Below, piece by piece: positions 1 through 7,432 of a stretch of 12,921 bases of DNA. The notes below the pieces were generated by a model that did not search any database, was not told the origin of the DNA, and saw only the letters and a list, made by a program, of their open reading frames with translations. Made by a program: the position numbers and the translations under genes. Position 1 is the first letter of the stretch. The number at the start of each line of letters is the position of its first letter. The stretch comes from CAZMGV01 sp964565925. GTDB taxonomy: Bacteria; JAGRBM01; JAHCIT01. The stretch spans positions 1-12,921 of the forward strand of contig CAZMGV010000038.1 in NCBI GenBank assembly GCA_964565925.1, given 5' to 3'.

Positions 1-1145
1 TCCGATTTCTCGCCTGCTGGGGCTCGTTTGTAGCCATGTTGTAGCCATTTATCCGAGTGGAGACCAGCCAAGAGACCGTCGCCCCGGTTTGCAGCATCTT
101 CCTGCATCGTCGGGATTACGTGGGAGTATGTATCAAGAGTCAGGGCAATTGTCGAGTGCCCGAGACGCTCCTGGACGACCTTCGGATGAACCCCCTGGAT
201 CAGGAGCTGGGTCGCGTGGGTATGCCGCATGTCGTGGAACCTGATTCGTTTGATCTTGGCCGCCTCCACGATCACATCGAATGACCTCTGGGTGACGTTG
301 TTCCGGTTCAGGTAGCCGCCTTCAGCTGTGCAGAACACCGGCTTGGCGATGAAGCCCGAGGCGAGCATTTTCTCGCGATGTTTCCGGAGCAGCGCGGCCA
401 GATTCTCAGGAATCGTGATCGCCCGTCTGCTCTTCCTGGTCTTGGGTTCGCCGACCACGAATTTTCCTTTGATCATGTTCACGGTTCTACGGACCGAGAT
501 CATACGTCGTTTCAGGTCTATGTCGTCCCAGCACAGGGCGAACAGTTCCCCTTGGCGCATCCCGGTAGCCAATGCAGTCGCATACAACGGGAAAAAACGG
601 TCACCCTCGGCTTGCTCCAAAAACTTGCGGGATTCTTCTCCAGACCAGAACATCATTTCCTTCTTTACCGATTTAGGTTTATCGATCCGCTCCCAAGCCA
701 TGGGGGACATCAGTCCGGCTCTGGCCGCGTCGGGCAATATCCGGCGGAGGATCGTATGAACCTTCTGGCAGGCGTCGTTGGATTTACCGGCCCGTTTGAG
801 TTCGGCGTAAAGGGTCTCAATATTTTCGGGTCGAACGCTCTTCAGTTTCATTCCGCCGATATAGGGCTTGATATATTTTTCGGTCTGCCATTCCCAGAGG
901 TCTTTAGTAGAGGGCTTGAGGCGAGCCTCCCCTTTAGATTTGAGCCAGGTATCGAGATATTGGCCGACTGAGATGCGGCTTCCCTCGATTGGTGTTCCCG
1001 CGGTTATCTGCAACTTGAACTCGTCGCGTTGTTTGATGGCCTCCGTTTTCGTTTCGGCCCTAAACACCCGCCTGCGTCGCCTGCCGTTAAAAGCGAGACC
1101 CGTTTCTAGCGTCGCGCACCAGCGTCCCAACTTGTCCTGAAAGAC
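1..1145 (-). CDS. Tyrosine recombinase / phage-type integrase, partial at both ends
   Basis: Reading the minus strand from 1145 to 3 gives 381 uninterrupted codons. Site-specific recombinases of this family cut and rejoin DNA between att sites to integrate and excise phages and islands. The visible order is an N-terminal arm-binding-like stretch (RWCATLETG...GRRRRR), a SAM-like core-binding domain (VGQYLDTWLKSK...KPSTKDLWEW) and the catalytic domain. All key residues are visible: Arg in ATGMRQGEL (555-557), a hairpin Lys region in EPKTRKSRR, HDMRH (His 234-236, Arg 225-227), the LGHS His (156-158) and the nucleophile Tyr in DTYSH (126-128). About 40 residues follow the Tyr, so the stop should lie just left of the window. 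The start codon is in gap 1. It looks functional rather than degraded. It most likely marks one end of an integrated element, but the element's direction cannot be told. Confidence 0.93.
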
Positions 1146-1245
1146 NNNNNNNNNNNNNNNNNNNNNNNNNNNNNNNNNNNNNNNNNNNNNNNNNNNNNNN
1201 NNNNNNNNNNNNNNNNNNNNNNNNNNNNNNNNNNNNNNNNNNNNN
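1146..1245. other. Assembly gap (100 N)
   Basis: A run of exactly 100 Ns, a size commonly used as a placeholder for unknown length. It hides the integrase start and the 3' part of the small upstream ORF. Reading frames drawn across it are not meaningful. Confidence 0.99.
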
Positions 1246-1445
1246 GCGAGACCGGCGCGGACCAGTTCGTCAAACGCCTGGCCGAGCTCATCTCCGGAGA
1301 TTTCGTATCCTTGGCGTTCGATCGCGCCCTTCAGGTCGCGGATAAATAGCGATGCTTGGGGGATCATCGTGGATCTCCGCCTGAGCCGGGCGAACACGAA
1401 ACGGGCAAGCGGAGAAAGCTGGGAAATTGTATTCGGCGGTTCCAT
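1246..1445 (-). CDS. Small unknown protein upstream of the integrase, 3' end lost in gap
   Basis: ATG at 1445-1443 on the minus strand is preceded by AGGAG seven bases upstream, a good ribosome binding site. About 66 codons are open before gap 1. The peptide begins MEPPNTISQLSPLARFVFAR and contains a patterned stretch, LKGAIERQGYEISGDELGQA, then FDELVRAGL. The IS.DEL..AFDELV.AGL pattern resembles the recognition-helix region of winged-helix proteins. This is only a suggestion, because no family is recognised. Its place immediately upstream of the integrase, on the same strand and with its own start, would suit an excisionase, a small regulator or another integration-module protein. It happens to be in frame with the integrase across the N-run, but gap length is unknown, and an integrase N-terminus normally starts with an arm-binding beta-sheet. 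I therefore treat it as a separate gene. Confidence 0.6.
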
Positions 1446-2051
1446 TCACGCGCTCCTTGCTCAAATCAGAATGCGGCCAATAGGGGGGTAAATAAAATGG
1501 CCAAAAATTATTAATTCTCTTAACCGTCCGAGCGCCGGATTAAATCTGGCAAATCCGTGACTGAGCAAAAATGATCATTCCTTGTGCAAGCATTTGCCGT
1601 CTATCGCCGGCCGTAATCTGACGATCCCGGAGTTGCTCAGCAATGCTCCTTTTGGTCGGACACTTGGCAGCCGGTTCTCTGGCATCCGATCTAATGAGCG
1701 ATGTCCAATTGAATGAGAATGGGCAGAACGTGCGCACCTTCGGCGTGGTGCGAATAATTCACGGTGCGCATGCCGGTACGGCGGGAAAGGGAGCCATTTT
1801 CACGGAGGAAAAGCCGGGGGTAGCCGCAAAAGCGAGAGGAATTCCGGCACAGCGGCGAAAGCGCCGTGCGCGATCCGCGCGCAGCGGGCACCTTGCGGAC
1901 TGTGTTGCCGGAACCTCAGGGCACGCTGAACGCACCCCAGCACCACCGCTGGAGGCCCCCTGGAGCCGCGCGCGTACCGCGCCGATTTTTTGTCCGGCCG
2001 ATCGTAATACCGGCTCCTATGCTTCGTCTGCAGGAACTCGCAAAGGCAATA
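1446..2051. other. 606-bp stretch without a convincing gene, between the integrase module and SDR genes
   Basis: No reading frame here looks like a protein: the longest (plus, 1643-2293) is rich in Arg, Pro and Ala and runs antisense into the SDR gene. The part next to the small ORF (1480-1520) is AT-rich and is probably its promoter region. It contains GGCCAA twice, at 1475-1480 and 1499-1504, 24 bp apart. From about 1786 to 1991 the DNA is GC-rich and full of short hairpins, for example stems at 1847-1850/1866-1869 and 1854-1857/1862-1865. An att site is expected around here if the integrase lies at the element's end, but no tRNA 3' end is recognisable. Confidence 0.6.
1968..1991 (+). terminator. 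Weak rho-independent terminator-like structure
   Basis: A perfect 5-bp GC stem (GCGCG 1968-1972, CGCGC 1978-1982) with a 5-base loop is followed after three bases by six Ts (1986-1991). No plus-strand gene is recognised upstream, so it would have to end an unannotated transcript from the GC-rich stretch. It may equally be chance in GC-rich DNA. Confidence 0.25.
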
Positions 2052-2914
2052 CTAGGGCTGTGAAACGGCCTTGCTTAAATCCACACCACCCAGTTTGGCG
2101 GCGACCCAGTCGCCGGCATCTTCTGGAAGATTCGAAATCAGCTTCACGACAATGGTGGCCCACCATGGAACCATGTAGCGGGCTTTGGGTGTGGTGGAAG
2201 TACATGCTTCATATATCGCTTGGGACACAACATCTGGTGGAACCGCCAGCTTGTCATACTGCTTGTGATCGCGGGCAATTTGTTCGCTGGTGAAGAAGTT
2301 CCCCCATGGTGTTTTTGAGAAATCGTACTTCGTCAGGGTATCGAACGCAGTGTTCGCGAAATTCGAACGCACCAGCCAGGGCTCAATGATTGAAACTTTG
2401 ATTCCGAAGGGCGCACATTCCTGTCTCAGTGAGTCCGAGAGGCCTTCAACGGCATGCTTGCTAGCCGCATAGGCGCCCCAGAATGCAGGTGCAACGTGTC
2501 CGACAATACTGGCGATATTGATGATTCGTCCGGAACGCCGTTCTTGCATCCGCGGAAGATATGCACGGGTGACGGCCATCAAACCGAATACATTGATTTC
2601 AAACTGCCGTCGCAACGCTGCATCGTCCACCAAGTCGAGAGGGCCCACTTCCGCGTAGCCGGCGTTGTTTAGAAGTATATCCGGACCGCGACCGCCTGTA
2701 AGCCCATCCAAAACGGCGACTGACTGCTTGATAGAATCCTGGCTGCATACGTCCAGATGAACCGTATCCATCGGCATTCCCAGAATCTTCGCTTCAAGCT
2801 TGAGCTTCCGGAGTCCTTCTTCGTCCCGGTCGCTGGCTATGACATGGATATTGCGACGCGAAAGATAGAAGGCTGTGTTCTTGCCAATTCCGCTGGCAGC
2901 TCCTGTAATAAGCA
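2052..2914 (-). CDS. Short-chain dehydrogenase/reductase (classical SDR), 5' end lost in gap
   Basis: Minus-strand frame ending at a stop at 2052, with about 286 codons visible. It begins inside the Rossmann fold at LITGAASGIG, the TGxxxGxG dinucleotide motif, so only the first 5-15 residues are missing. Further motifs in order are an acidic residue after beta-2 (IASDRDE, suggesting NAD(H)), LLNNAGY, the catalytic Ser in NIASIVGH, and YxxxK in GAYAASKHAVEG. The C-terminal part (ARYMVPWWATIVVKLISNLP) is long and hydrophobic, as in retinol-dehydrogenase/17-beta-HSD-type SDRs that act on lipophilic alcohols. Substrate is not determinable. Its place beside two other SDRs and a side-chain degradation operon suggests oxidation of a hydroxyl on a steroid- or terpenoid-like compound. 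Its start lies in gap 2, head to head with the next SDR. Confidence 0.9.
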
Positions 2915-3014
2915 NNNNNNNNNNNNNNNNNNNNNNNNNNNNNNNNNNNNNNNNNNNNNNNNNNNNNNNNNNNNNNNNNNNNNNNNNNNNNNNNNNNNNN
3001 NNNNNNNNNNNNNN
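2915..3014. other. Assembly gap (100 N) between two head-to-head SDR genes
   Basis: A 100-N run, probably a placeholder. The plus-strand SDR on its right first appears at its NNAG-type motif and so lacks roughly 85-95 N-terminal residues. The minus-strand SDR on its left lacks its first few. Together with any promoter region the true missing length must be at least about 300 bp, more than the Ns show. Confidence 0.95.
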
Positions 3015-3602
3015 GCAGGGATTCTTCGCGACAAGACATTCAAGAATATGACCCCTGATCTTTGGGACAATGTTCTCAAAGTCCACTTATACGGAACCTA
3101 TTACTGCTCTAAGGCCGCGTACGACCGGATGGTCGAGCAGGGCCGCGGCGGGCGTATTATCTGCACGAGTTCCGCGTCCGGGCTATTCGGCAATTTCGGT
3201 CAGACCAATTACGGAGCGGCAAAGGGGGGGATTGCCGGGTTCGTCAGCTGTCTCTGCCTAGAAGGGCAAAGATACAAAATAAATGTGAATTGTATCGCGC
3301 CAGGGGCATTTACCCGTATGACGGAAGGCTTGCTGCCGGGCGGCAAGGATGGCGATATGGCAAAACGCTGGCGTCCAGAGCATGTCTCGCCGGTCGTCGT
3401 CTGGCTGTGTTCGGATGAAGCGGACGGAGTAAGCGGACGGATTTTTTCGCTCCACGGCAACGACGTCACACTGATTGAACCGTCGCGCCATAAGATTGCC
3501 GACCGAAGCGATAACATTGAACCGTGGTTACCCTCGGAGATTGGGCCGCGAGTCGCCGAGTTCCTCAGGAAAAGGGGGCCCCCGCCTCGCGCGATGGGAT
3601 AA
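3015..3602 (+). CDS. HSD17B4/FabG-like SDR, putative 3-hydroxyacyl-CoA dehydrogenase, 5' end lost in gap
   Basis: The 195 visible codons end at TAA 3600-3602. The sequence opens with AGILRDKTFKNMTPDLWD, the segment just after the NNAG motif. It continues with the catalytic Ser in CTSSASGLFGNFG and YxxxK in TNYGAAKGGIAGF, then INVNCIAPGAFTRMTEGLLP. These signatures are typical of the (3R)-hydroxyacyl-CoA dehydrogenase unit of peroxisomal multifunctional enzyme 2 (HSD17B4) and its bacterial stand-alone relatives, which oxidise 3-hydroxyacyl-CoA in beta-oxidation of branched and steroid side chains. The C-terminus (ADRSDNIEPWLPSEIGPRVA) has no MaoC hydratase or SCP2 domain fused to it. Cofactor choice cannot be judged because the Rossmann motif is in the gap. 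It converges on the next SDR across 145 bp. Confidence 0.88.
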   Translation, partial: AGILRDKTFKNMTPDLWDNVLKVHLYGTYYCSKAAYDRMVEQGRGGRIICTSSASGLFGNFGQTNYGAAKGGIAGFVSCLCLEGQRYKINVNCIAPGAFTRMTEGLLPGGKDGDMAKRWRPEHVSPVVVWLCSDEADGVSGRIFSLHGNDVTLIEPSRHKIADRSDNIEPWLPSEIGPRVAEFLRKRGPPPRAMG

Positions 3603-3747
3603 AATGGACCCCGATAGTTCATATCATGGACGTGTGGTGAGCAGCGGCTTTGACCGGATATCCAGTCCGTCTCCATACGTGGATTTTGGGGGTAGTTACC
3701 GGAGAATGCTTGAATCCTTGCGGCGGGACGATCTCGGTGACATACGC

Positions 3748-4539
3748 TCAGCCGATTTCTATCCCGATACCTGCGGTAAGCCCGCCGTCCACAACAAGCG
3801 TGGTCCCGGTGATGAAATCGGACAGGGGGCTTGCGAGAAAGATGACCGCGCGAGCGATATCATCGGGTGTGCCAATCCGCTTGAGAGGAGTCTTCTTCAG
3901 TATCGGATTGCGAATCATGTCTGGCAATTGTGGCAATCCCATGCGGAGCATTGGCGTGTCGATCGCACCCGGGCATATTGCGTTCGCACGGATTCCGTGC
4001 TGGGCCACCTCCATGGACAACGCACGGGTAAACCCGATCACACCATGCTTAGAGGAACAGTAAGCCGTCAGCAGAGGTGACCCAAGGAGTCCTTCCACGG
4101 ACGCGATGCTGACGATCGCGCCTCCCTGCTTCTTCAGTAGCGGAATCGCCGACCGGCTACAGTAGAATATCCCGTCGAGATTTGGACCTATCACTTCTTT
4201 CCATTGTTCGTCGGTCTGGAACTCGGCGAGATTGCCTTTCCCGACGCCGGCGCAGTTGGCAAGCACCTGCAAGGAGCCAAATTCCCTCGCTATCTGTTCC
4301 GCCGCTTTTTTCACGTCGGCGGAGACGATAACGTTCAAGACGCAGGCGACAGCGCGCACCGCCGGCCTTCCGAACCGTGCAGCCTCCACTGTTTCTATAA
4401 GCCCCTTTTCATTCACATCGGTAAGAAAAATATTAGCGCCGTGCGCCGCTAGCCGCAGCGCAACTGCCCGTCCGATGCCTGAAGCCGCGCCTGTGATCCA
4501 GGCGGTTTTTCCGGAAAAATCTGTCAGGTTAGATTCCAT
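3748..4539 (-). CDS. Short-chain dehydrogenase/reductase, complete (263 aa)
   Basis: Complete classical SDR of usual length. Motifs are TGAASGIG (residues 16-23), Asp41 at the end of beta-2 (FLTDVN, pointing to NAD(H)), NCAG (95-98) where NNAG is usual, Asn120, Ser147 (SIASVEG), and Tyr160/Lys164 (TAYCSSKHG). PGAIDTPM and the C-terminal TGTTLVVDGG are standard for FabG/BKR-like and hydroxysteroid/alcohol dehydrogenase SDRs. The ATG is preceded by GGAGGGAG almost adjacent to it, which supports the start. It is transcribed away from the acyl-CoA dehydrogenase operon, sharing a 414-bp regulatory region, so co-regulation with that operon is plausible. Substrate unknown; a secondary alcohol or hydroxyacyl-CoA of the same catabolic route is my inference. 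Confidence 0.93.
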   Translation of the reverse strand: MESNLTDFSGKTAWITGAASGIGRAVALRLAAHGANIFLTDVNEKGLIETVEAARFGRPAVRAVACVLNVIVSADVKKAAEQIAREFGSLQVLANCAGVGKGNLAEFQTDEQWKEVIGPNLDGIFYCSRSAIPLLKKQGGAIVSIASVEGLLGSPLLTAYCSSKHGVIGFTRALSMEVAQHGIRANAICPGAIDTPMLRMGLPQLPDMIRNPILKKTPLKRIGTPDDIARAVIFLASPLSDFITGTTLVVDGGLTAGIGIEIG

Positions 4540-4842
4540 ACTCCCTCCGCGATTCTTGATTTATCATGGAACTTGTTTTGAACGTCGGGATACCGGACGC
4601 TGTATTTTCACGGGCTCCGCTTCGTGGCGCACACTTTCCCAGGCGAGTCATTACATTTCAGACTGGGTGTTATACCGGGTAGTACTTCCTGGATCGGTGA
4701 GGAACCGCGCGCCTATTCATCTAACAGCATAGCGAGTCCTCACTCCATGACATCCCATTCCATAGAGTGCCTTCACTAGGCCCCTTCCTGACGTTTGGAG
4801 GGCGACCAGTTTTACAAATGCCTTATAACACTCATTTATAGA

Positions 4843-4872
4843 ATAGTAAAAACTATACTAATAAATATAGTT
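4843..4872. promoter_or_regulatory. Candidate operator: stacked inverted half-sites
   Basis: AACTATA (4851-4857) and TATAGTT (4866-4872) form a perfect 7-bp inverted repeat with an 8-bp spacer. An extra ATAGT (4843-4847) forms a second inverted repeat with ACTAT (4852-4856) across AAAA. Three alternating half-sites thus overlap one another and a TATACT hexamer. Such a layout suits a dimeric repressor, for example TetR-type regulators of steroid catabolism, but no regulator gene is in the window. In AT-rich DNA some of this may arise by chance. Confidence 0.4.
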
Positions 4873-4890
4873 GAAAATATACTGCTGGTC

Positions 4891-4918
4891 TGGTAGCACG
4901 TTAGCTCCATTTGGTAGC
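4891..4918 (+). repeat. Direct repeat TGGTAGC, 21 bp apart
   Basis: TGGTAGC occurs at 4891-4897 and 4912-4918, followed by AC and GC respectively. The 21-bp spacing equals two turns of DNA, which would place two bound protein subunits on the same face, between the AT-rich block and the first gene of the operon. Possible activator or repressor sites; no direct evidence. Confidence 0.35.
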
Positions 4919-4953
4919 GCAATGCTGCGGAATTTGGGAAGGGAAGGCGTGAA

Positions 4954-6063
4954 ATGAACTTCGATTTTTCTCAGGATCAGAAGATGCTCCAGAAGGCGGC
5001 ACAAGCGTTGCTGAAAGAAAATGCTTCACTGGATCGAGTCCGAAAAATTATGGAATCCGGCGATCCCTTTGATCGCGATTTATGGCAAAAGATGGCGGCT
5101 GCCGGATGGCAGGGCACTGCAATCCCGGAAGAGTTTGGCGGAGCCGGCTTCGGATATCTTGAACTCGTTCTGCTGGCCGAGGAACTGGGCGCGTCGCTCG
5201 CGCCAACTCCGTTTTCCTCCTCTGTCTACCTTGCGACCGAGGCGATTCTTTTGGCGGGTAGCCCGGGGCAAAAAAAACGGTACCTACCGGCGCTCGCGAG
5301 TGGAAAAGCGATCGGGACACTGGCGTTCGCCGAAGGTCCAGGGAATCCGGCAGCCTCGGTGATTCAGACCACGATCAAAGCGGGAAAGTTGAACGGGGTG
5401 AAGGTCCCTGTTTTGGATGGAAACTTCGCCTCGTTTGCAGTCGTAGTTGCAATGGGTTCAATGGGGCCATCGTTGGCAATTACTGAACTGGATCAATCCG
5501 GCACCACGCGCACCTTAATGAAATCATTGGATCCCACCCGGCCTCAGGCGACGATAGGGTTCAAAAACTCGGAGGCGGAACTTCTAGGTGAAGACGGTCA
5601 GGGCGAGGAATTGCTAGAAAAATTATTCGATCGGGCAGCCGTCCTTATTGCGTTCGAGCAACTGGGTGGCGCGGTCCGGAGCTATAAGATGTCGCTCGAC
5701 TATGCCAAAGCGCGCTACGCATTTGGCCGGCCGATCGGGTCATTCCAAGCCGTCAAGCACAAGCTCGTTGATATGCTTGTGACATCGGACCAAGCACGGT
5801 CACATTGTTACTACGGCGCATGGGCGCTTCAGAACAGTACCGACATACCGGTGGCGGCAGCTGCAGCCCGGGTGGCTGCGACGGATGCCTACGAGATGTG
5901 TTCTAAAGAAAACATCCAGTTGCACGGCGGTATCGGATTTACGTGGGAAGCCGATCCGCAACTGTTCTTTAAGCGGTCGAAGCTGCTTGGATTGTTTCTG
6001 GGCGGGCCGTCATTTTGGCGTGACCGGCTGATTCAAAAGCTTGATGACAAACACGCTGCGTGA
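4954..6063 (+). CDS. Acyl-CoA dehydrogenase, small subunit type (369 aa)
   Basis: FAD-dependent acyl-CoA dehydrogenase fold: N-terminal helical domain (FSQDQKMLQKAAQALL), PEEFGGAGFGYLEL near residue 60, a beta-domain, then the C-terminal helical domain with AFGRPIGSFQAVKH (about 256-269) and QLHGGIGFTWE (322-332). These enzymes introduce an alpha-beta double bond into acyl-CoA. The usual catalytic Glu of helix G seems absent: by gapless alignment to the isovaleryl-CoA-dehydrogenase-type position it is Ala228. The IYEGT-type Glu is also missing (LFLGGPSF at the end). That fits the non-catalytic partner of a heterotetrameric alpha2beta2 enzyme, as in FadE28/FadE29 and FadE26/FadE27 of cholesterol side-chain degradation. 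The likely catalytic partner follows 51 bp downstream. The ribosome binding site AAGGGAAGG supports the start. Confidence 0.93.
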   Translation: MNFDFSQDQKMLQKAAQALLKENASLDRVRKIMESGDPFDRDLWQKMAAAGWQGTAIPEEFGGAGFGYLELVLLAEELGASLAPTPFSSSVYLATEAILLAGSPGQKKRYLPALASGKAIGTLAFAEGPGNPAASVIQTTIKAGKLNGVKVPVLDGNFASFAVVVAMGSMGPSLAITELDQSGTTRTLMKSLDPTRPQATIGFKNSEAELLGEDGQGEELLEKLFDRAAVLIAFEQLGGAVRSYKMSLDYAKARYAFGRPIGSFQAVKHKLVDMLVTSDQARSHCYYGAWALQNSTDIPVAAAAARVAATDAYEMCSKENIQLHGGIGFTWEADPQLFFKRSKLLGLFLGGPSFWRDRLIQKLDDKHAA

Positions 6064-6114
6064 CTTGGCGGCTAAGCCAGTCACCTTGCCGAAACCGGAG
6101 AAGGATCAAGAAAG

Positions 6115-7368
6115 ATGGATTTTAACGATACGGCCGAAGAAGCGAAATTTCGTGCTGAATCCCGCGCATGGCTTGAGGCGAATTCAAAGAAGCGCGATCA
6201 GTCCCAAGACTCGATGAGCATGTTTTCCGAGCGGGATGATGCGGGCATGGTTCAGGCGGCGAAGGCGTGGCAAGCCCGCAAGGCGGATGCAGGCTGGGCC
6301 TGTATTACTTGGCCCAAGAATTTTGGCGGTCGTGGGGGTACACCCATACAGTCGGTGATCTGGAGCCAAGAAGAATCGAAGTTCAGTGTCCCACCGAATA
6401 TCTTTGCTATCGGGATCGGTATGGCGGGGCCGACGATAATGCTGCACGGCACGCAGGAACAGAAGGACCGATATCTGCCGTCAATGCTGCGTGGCGACAA
6501 AATATGGTGTCAATTATTTAGTGAACCGGGGGCCGGTTCTGACCTAGCCGGACTGAAAACCCGCGCGGTAAAGGATGGCGATGTGTGGGTTGTCAATGGT
6601 CAGAAGGTCTGGACATCCGGAGCCCACTATTCCGACTTTGGTATTTTGGTGACCCGCACCAATGTCGATAACCCCAAGCACAAGGGTATGACTTATTTCA
6701 TTGTCGACATGAAGTCGCCGGGGATCGAGGTAAGGCCGATCAAGCAGATATCCGGGGGTGCGAATTTCAACGAAGTTTTCTTTTCGGATGTTCGCATACC
6801 CGACAACAATCGGCTCGGCGGAGTAGACAAAGGGTGGCCGGTCGCTCTCACCACGCTGATGAACGAACGCTTTACGATTGGCGGCGGTATGGGAATGGGC
6901 GGTGGTTTTGGGTTCGAAGATATTATTCGGTTGGCAAAAAAATCTCCGCATGGAAATGGCGTAGCGTTCGACGATTCATCGGTCCGCCAGCGTCTTGCGG
7001 ATATCTACTTGCGCTCCAAGGGTCTTCAGTACGCCGGATACCGGGCGATCACAGCGCTTTCCCGTGGTGCGATGCCGGGTCCGGAGGCTGCCGGCGGAAA
7101 GCTCGTATTCGGTCAAATGCTTCAGGACATGGCCGCGTTGGCGCTGGAACTGCAAGGACCTATGGGGGGGCTGCTCGACAAATCCGTCGTTCCGCAGGAC
7201 GCCGCGTGGCAAGAGGCTTTTCTGTGGGCGCCAGGCATACGGATTGCTGGCGGCACCGACGAAGTGCTGCGAAATATTATTAGCGAGCGGGTCTTGGGTC
7301 TCCCCGGCGACTTCCGTGTCGATAAGGACATTCCGTTTAAGGATATCCCGACCGGTAATAAAAACTGA
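6115..7368 (+). CDS. Acyl-CoA dehydrogenase, large catalytic subunit type (417 aa)
   Basis: Full-length acyl-CoA dehydrogenase. Visible are TWPKNFGGRGGTPIQSVIW (about residues 65-83), the FAD/substrate loop FSEPGAGSDLAGLKTR (135-150), NGQKVWTSGAH, and the C-terminal AGGTDEVLRNIISERVLGLP. The Glu of the IYEGT motif is replaced by Gly379 in IAGGTDE. Glu251 in LMNERFTIGGG occupies the alternative helix-G position used as catalytic base in isovaleryl-CoA dehydrogenase and in FadE26-type steroid enzymes. A single catalytic Glu here and none in the upstream small subunit indicates a heteromeric enzyme for a branched or bulky acyl-CoA. GGAGAAGGA at 6097-6105 precedes the ATG. Electrons presumably go to ETF, which is not encoded here. 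The substrate is inferred from context only. Confidence 0.94.
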   Translation: MDFNDTAEEAKFRAESRAWLEANSKKRDQSQDSMSMFSERDDAGMVQAAKAWQARKADAGWACITWPKNFGGRGGTPIQSVIWSQEESKFSVPPNIFAIGIGMAGPTIMLHGTQEQKDRYLPSMLRGDKIWCQLFSEPGAGSDLAGLKTRAVKDGDVWVVNGQKVWTSGAHYSDFGILVTRTNVDNPKHKGMTYFIVDMKSPGIEVRPIKQISGGANFNEVFFSDVRIPDNNRLGGVDKGWPVALTTLMNERFTIGGGMGMGGGFGFEDIIRLAKKSPHGNGVAFDDSSVRQRLADIYLRSKGLQYAGYRAITALSRGAMPGPEAAGGKLVFGQMLQDMAALALELQGPMGGLLDKSVVPQDAAWQEAFLWAPGIRIAGGTDEVLRNIISERVLGLPGDFRVDKDIPFKDIPTGNKN

Positions 7369-7432
7369 ATTACTATCGCTGCAATTTGCTCCCGTAATAT
7401 GTGCATGGCCAAACGGCTGGAGGTAAAATTCA

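Larger units (their letters stand above)
4540..4953. promoter_or_regulatory. Divergent regulatory region between the SDR and the acyl-CoA dehydrogenase operon
   Basis: A 414-bp region between two divergent genes with no coding frame. The last 150 bp turn strongly AT-rich (about 4811-4885), unlike the rest of the window. TATACT hexamers occur at 4854-4859 and 4878-4883 and could be -10 elements for the plus operon, but none has a good -35 at 17 bp, so the exact promoter is not assigned. AAGGGAAGG at 4939-4947 serves as ribosome binding site for the gene starting at 4954. Confidence 0.65.

Noticed and set aside
1106..1291. Minus-strand frame spanning gap 1
   Set aside because: It exists only because Ns are read through; both ends are shadows of the integrase and of the small ORF.
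1540..1737. 65-codon minus-strand frame in the intergenic stretch
   Set aside because: GTG start with no good ribosome binding site and no recognisable domain; could be a gene remnant but cannot be supported.
1446..2051. tRNA gene or tRNA 3' fragment as integration site
   Set aside because: No T-loop, anticodon arm or acceptor-CCA pattern could be found by eye on either strand.
1643..2293. 216-codon plus-strand frame
   Set aside because: Low-complexity Arg/Pro/Ala composition, no family features, and its 3' third is antisense to the first SDR.
2757..2914. Upstream extension of the plus-strand SDR across gap 2
   Set aside because: The left-hand residues are antisense to the minus-strand SDR and lack the Rossmann motif expected there.
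2915..3086. Extension of the minus-strand SDR through gap 2 to a start at 3086
   Set aside because: The added residues on the far side of the gap are antisense to the plus-strand SDR, and a classical SDR begins just before its TGxxxGxG motif.
3475..4080. 201-codon plus-strand frame between and across two SDRs
   Set aside because: Overlaps the end of one SDR in another frame and is antisense to the other.
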